A DNA stretch of 64,000 nt from Metopolophium dirhodum (taxonomy: Eukaryota > Arthropoda > Insecta > Hemiptera > Aphididae). Below are positions 63,301 to 64,000 of this stretch, in pieces. How positions within the stretch are numbered: the first letter of the stretch is position 1; the number at the start of each line of letters is the position of its first letter. Where the stretch lies: assembly GCF_019925205.1 (NCBI RefSeq), contig NC_083562.1, positions 23,002,001 through 23,066,000 on the forward strand. Reading direction: 5' to 3'. The position numbers and the translations under genes were made by a program. The notes under the pieces are model-generated. The model was not told where the DNA came from. It searched no databases and saw nothing but the letters and a program-made list of their open reading frames with translations.

Positions 63301-64000
63301 TTAGTGATATAACAACACATAAAAATATCAATAATACAGCTTCCAATTATTATAGAAATGATGTATATTCGAATGTCAAGACTGATAATTTAACTGTTGC
63401 CTCAAATTATAGTTCACCGTACTATAGTCCTCCTGTAGACCTATCAAGGTACTATAGTCAAACACCCAACATGTATCAGATTGTTCCAGAGCAAAATATG
63501 GTAAATAATAATGTAATGAGCATCTGTTTCCATCTTACAAATGTACAACATAATACATTTTCATTCACAGCAGTTAATATTACAGTCAATTGACTTATTA
63601 GTTATTAATAAGGTGATAATAAAATTTAATTATTATAATATTTTTTTCTGTATCTCATGAGAATTTTTTTTTTAAACAAGTTATGAGCATTTTCAAATTT
63701 TTATATTTTGTATACTTAAAACTTGCTTATAAATTAAAATATAAAATACAATTGATGAGAGAACACAGATAATATTCTTAGCGTAAAAATTTGATAATAG
63801 GTCAATTTACTACAATCTTAAAACCAACAACACAAAATAGATTTTGCTGGATGCAAATTTTTTATGTTGTGCATATTTTGTAAAACGGGGATAATAAATA
63901 AAGCATCATTTGTAAAAAAAAATAACTAACCAGCTGTTACTAATATTAAAACTTTTTTTTAGTCTGATTCTTCTGTATCTCAGCTTTGTAGTTATTTTAA
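60295..64000 (+). CDS. Ack: Activated Cdc42-associated kinase (Ack/TNK2 family) non-receptor tyrosine kinase, 5' part of gene
   Basis: Coding exons: 60295-60396, 60488-60750, 60819-61010, 61194-61416, 61497-61799, 61870-62108, 62185-62732, 62800-63500, then probably 63571-63612 and 63963 onward past the window edge. Splice phases agree throughout. Domains by residue: SAM-like 5-75; tyrosine kinase about 122-385 (glycine loop GDGSFG 128-133, VAVK Lys153, HRDLACRN 245-252, DFG 265-267, CAPES 292-296); SH3 about 395-440; post-SH3 Ack-specific segment with PLRNSFIHTGHHGD, WGF and NPMEPPDLLGG (about 441-500); then a low-complexity Ser/Asn/Pro tail. The order SAM-kinase-SH3 is diagnostic of the Ack family, which acts downstream of Cdc42 and receptor kinases and in clathrin-dependent trafficking and survival signalling (family knowledge). 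Active-site residues are intact. No CRIB motif was recognised. The 3' end is not in the window. Confidence 0.94.
60488..60750 (+). CDS. Ack: Ack exon 2: SAM-like domain, second half, and linker
   Basis: Acceptor CTGTTTAG. Encodes ITRLTHFEYVKPEDLENIGI, PAARRLLEAVKKRK, and a Ser/Thr-rich linker leading into the kinase domain. Ends phase 2 at GTAAAT. Confidence 0.93.
60819..61010 (+). CDS. Ack: Ack exon 3: kinase N-lobe
   Basis: Encodes LSEKIGDGSFGIVSRGEW, VAVKML with the ATP-binding Lys, and the helix-C segment FEDFVKEVQAMHTLDH. The donor is AA/GTACTT, weaker than consensus, but the next exon restores the conserved HLIKLYGIVLTQPMMMVTEL with correct phase, which fixes the junction. Confidence 0.93.
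61194..61416 (+). CDS. Ack: Ack exon 4: kinase hinge and catalytic loop
   Basis: Encodes LYGIVLTQPMMMVTELAALG (hinge) and CIHRDLACRNILL (catalytic loop of the tyrosine-kinase type, DLACRN). Ends CAACAG/GTACTC, phase 0. Confidence 0.95.
61497..61799 (+). CDS. Ack: Ack exon 5: kinase activation loop and C-lobe
   Basis: Begins VKIGDFGLMR. The activation loop DCYVMTERRRVPFPWCAPES carries the Tyr (about residue 279) at the position autophosphorylated in Ack1. Continues through MYGVVLWEMFTGGEEPW. Donor CAG/GTGAGT. Confidence 0.95.
61870..62108 (+). CDS. Ack: Ack exon 6: end of kinase and SH3 domain
   Basis: CWILDPGERPSF closes the kinase C-lobe. An SH3 domain follows, with EVEVGDRIIVIDGQ, the binding-surface Trp pair in DHFWWKGQN, and IGNFAR. 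Phase 2 donor AG/GTAAAA. Confidence 0.93.
62185..62732 (+). CDS. Ack: Ack exon 7: Ack-specific segment and proline-rich region
   Basis: Encodes the conserved Ack block with DISKPLRNSFIHTGHHGD and YLNNPMEPPDLLGGRPR, then Lys/Ser-rich and proline-rich sequence (RPAPGRPPGPFPQLP) likely to bind SH3 partners. The donor at 62733 reads A/GTAAGT, phase 1; read-through would stop two codons later, so splicing is expected. Confidence 0.92.
62800..63500 (+). CDS. Ack: Ack exon 8: Ser/Asn/Tyr-rich tail
   Basis: Acceptor TGTTTTTCAG. Encodes a 233-codon low-complexity tail with NNSEPFNYNH, DPFDTS (resembling DPF endocytic-adaptor motifs) and several Tyr-Ser-Pro repeats. After ATG at 63498-63500 the sequence GTAAATAATAATG can be a phase-0 donor. 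If unspliced, the frame runs on to a TGA at 63591-63593. The end of this exon is therefore uncertain. Confidence 0.8.
63571..63612 (+). CDS. Ack: Possible Ack exon 9 (14 codons)
   Basis: TTTTCATTCACAG precedes CAG TTA ATA, in phase with exon 8, giving QLILQSIDLLVINK before donor AAG/GTGATA. The 70-bp intron it implies (63501-63570) is typical in size for this gene (68-183 bp). Alternatively this DNA is the read-through C-terminus of exon 8. Confidence 0.45.
63613..63962 (+). other. Ack: Ack intron (or 3' flank)
   Basis: 350 bp of AT-rich sequence between the possible exon 9 and exon 10. Contains AATAAA-type hexamers, so it is also a candidate 3' UTR if exon 8 reads through to 63593. Confidence 0.4.
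63963..64000 (+). CDS. Ack: Possible Ack exon 10, cut by the window end
   Basis: A polypyrimidine tract (CTTTTTTTTAG) ends at 63962 and is followed by an open frame, SDSSVSQLCSYF, in phase 0 with the preceding small exon. Too short to judge further. Confidence 0.4.

Overview
The window is AT-rich eukaryotic nuclear DNA from an insect, most likely an aphid. That assignment is inference. It rests on the base composition, the recurrent TAGGTACCTA-like words, the long repeat-filled introns, and two genes whose proteins are clearly metazoan. No accession or species was identified.

Two protein-coding genes are supported, arranged head to head about 15 kb apart. On the minus strand (45060 down to 10229) lies a bifunctional 6-phosphofructo-2-kinase/fructose-2,6-bisphosphatase gene (Pfkfb). 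Eight shared exons (10229-18356) carry the kinase half (Walker A GLPARGKT) and the phosphatase half (catalytic RHG and SHQ histidines). Upstream there are three separate candidate first coding exons, at 44889-45060, 32466-32562 and 22217-22268. Each ends in phase 1 with a G before a good donor site, so each would splice into exon 2 by completing a Gly codon. Predicted products are 515, 490 and 475 residues. On the plus strand (60295 to beyond the right edge) lies an Ack/TNK2-family non-receptor tyrosine kinase: N-terminal SAM-like domain, tyrosine kinase domain, SH3, the conserved post-SH3 Ack segment, then a long Ser/Asn-rich tail. Its 3' end is outside the window.

The rest is intron or intergenic DNA dense in transposon remains. 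Non-autonomous hAT-like elements lie at 497-743, 11048-11288, 26572-26826, 41858-42138 and 50461-52270; three of them (497-743, 41858-42138, 50461-52270) have perfect 8-bp target duplications. TTAA-bounded fold-back elements lie at 7202-7445, 20573-21075, 29665-30096 and 33182-33575. Other inverted-repeat elements lie at 4091-4666, about 24500-25003, about 25174-25850, and 52450-53422; the last has ~180-bp arms and a 63-aa ORF. There is a SINE with 5S-rRNA-like promoter sequence at 28748-28975, a Helitron-like element at 43672-44167, a decayed hAT transposase C-terminus at 35880-36324, and a dispersed repeat family present in at least seven places.

Region by region: 1-10228 is intergenic, with transposons, a GC-rich island of unknown origin (2580-3770) and a possible small membrane-protein ORF (8679-8873). 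10229-18356 holds the Pfkfb shared exons. 18357-45060 is Pfkfb first-intron territory with the alternative first exons and many insertions. 45061-60294 is the divergent intergenic interval. 60295-64000 is the Ack gene.
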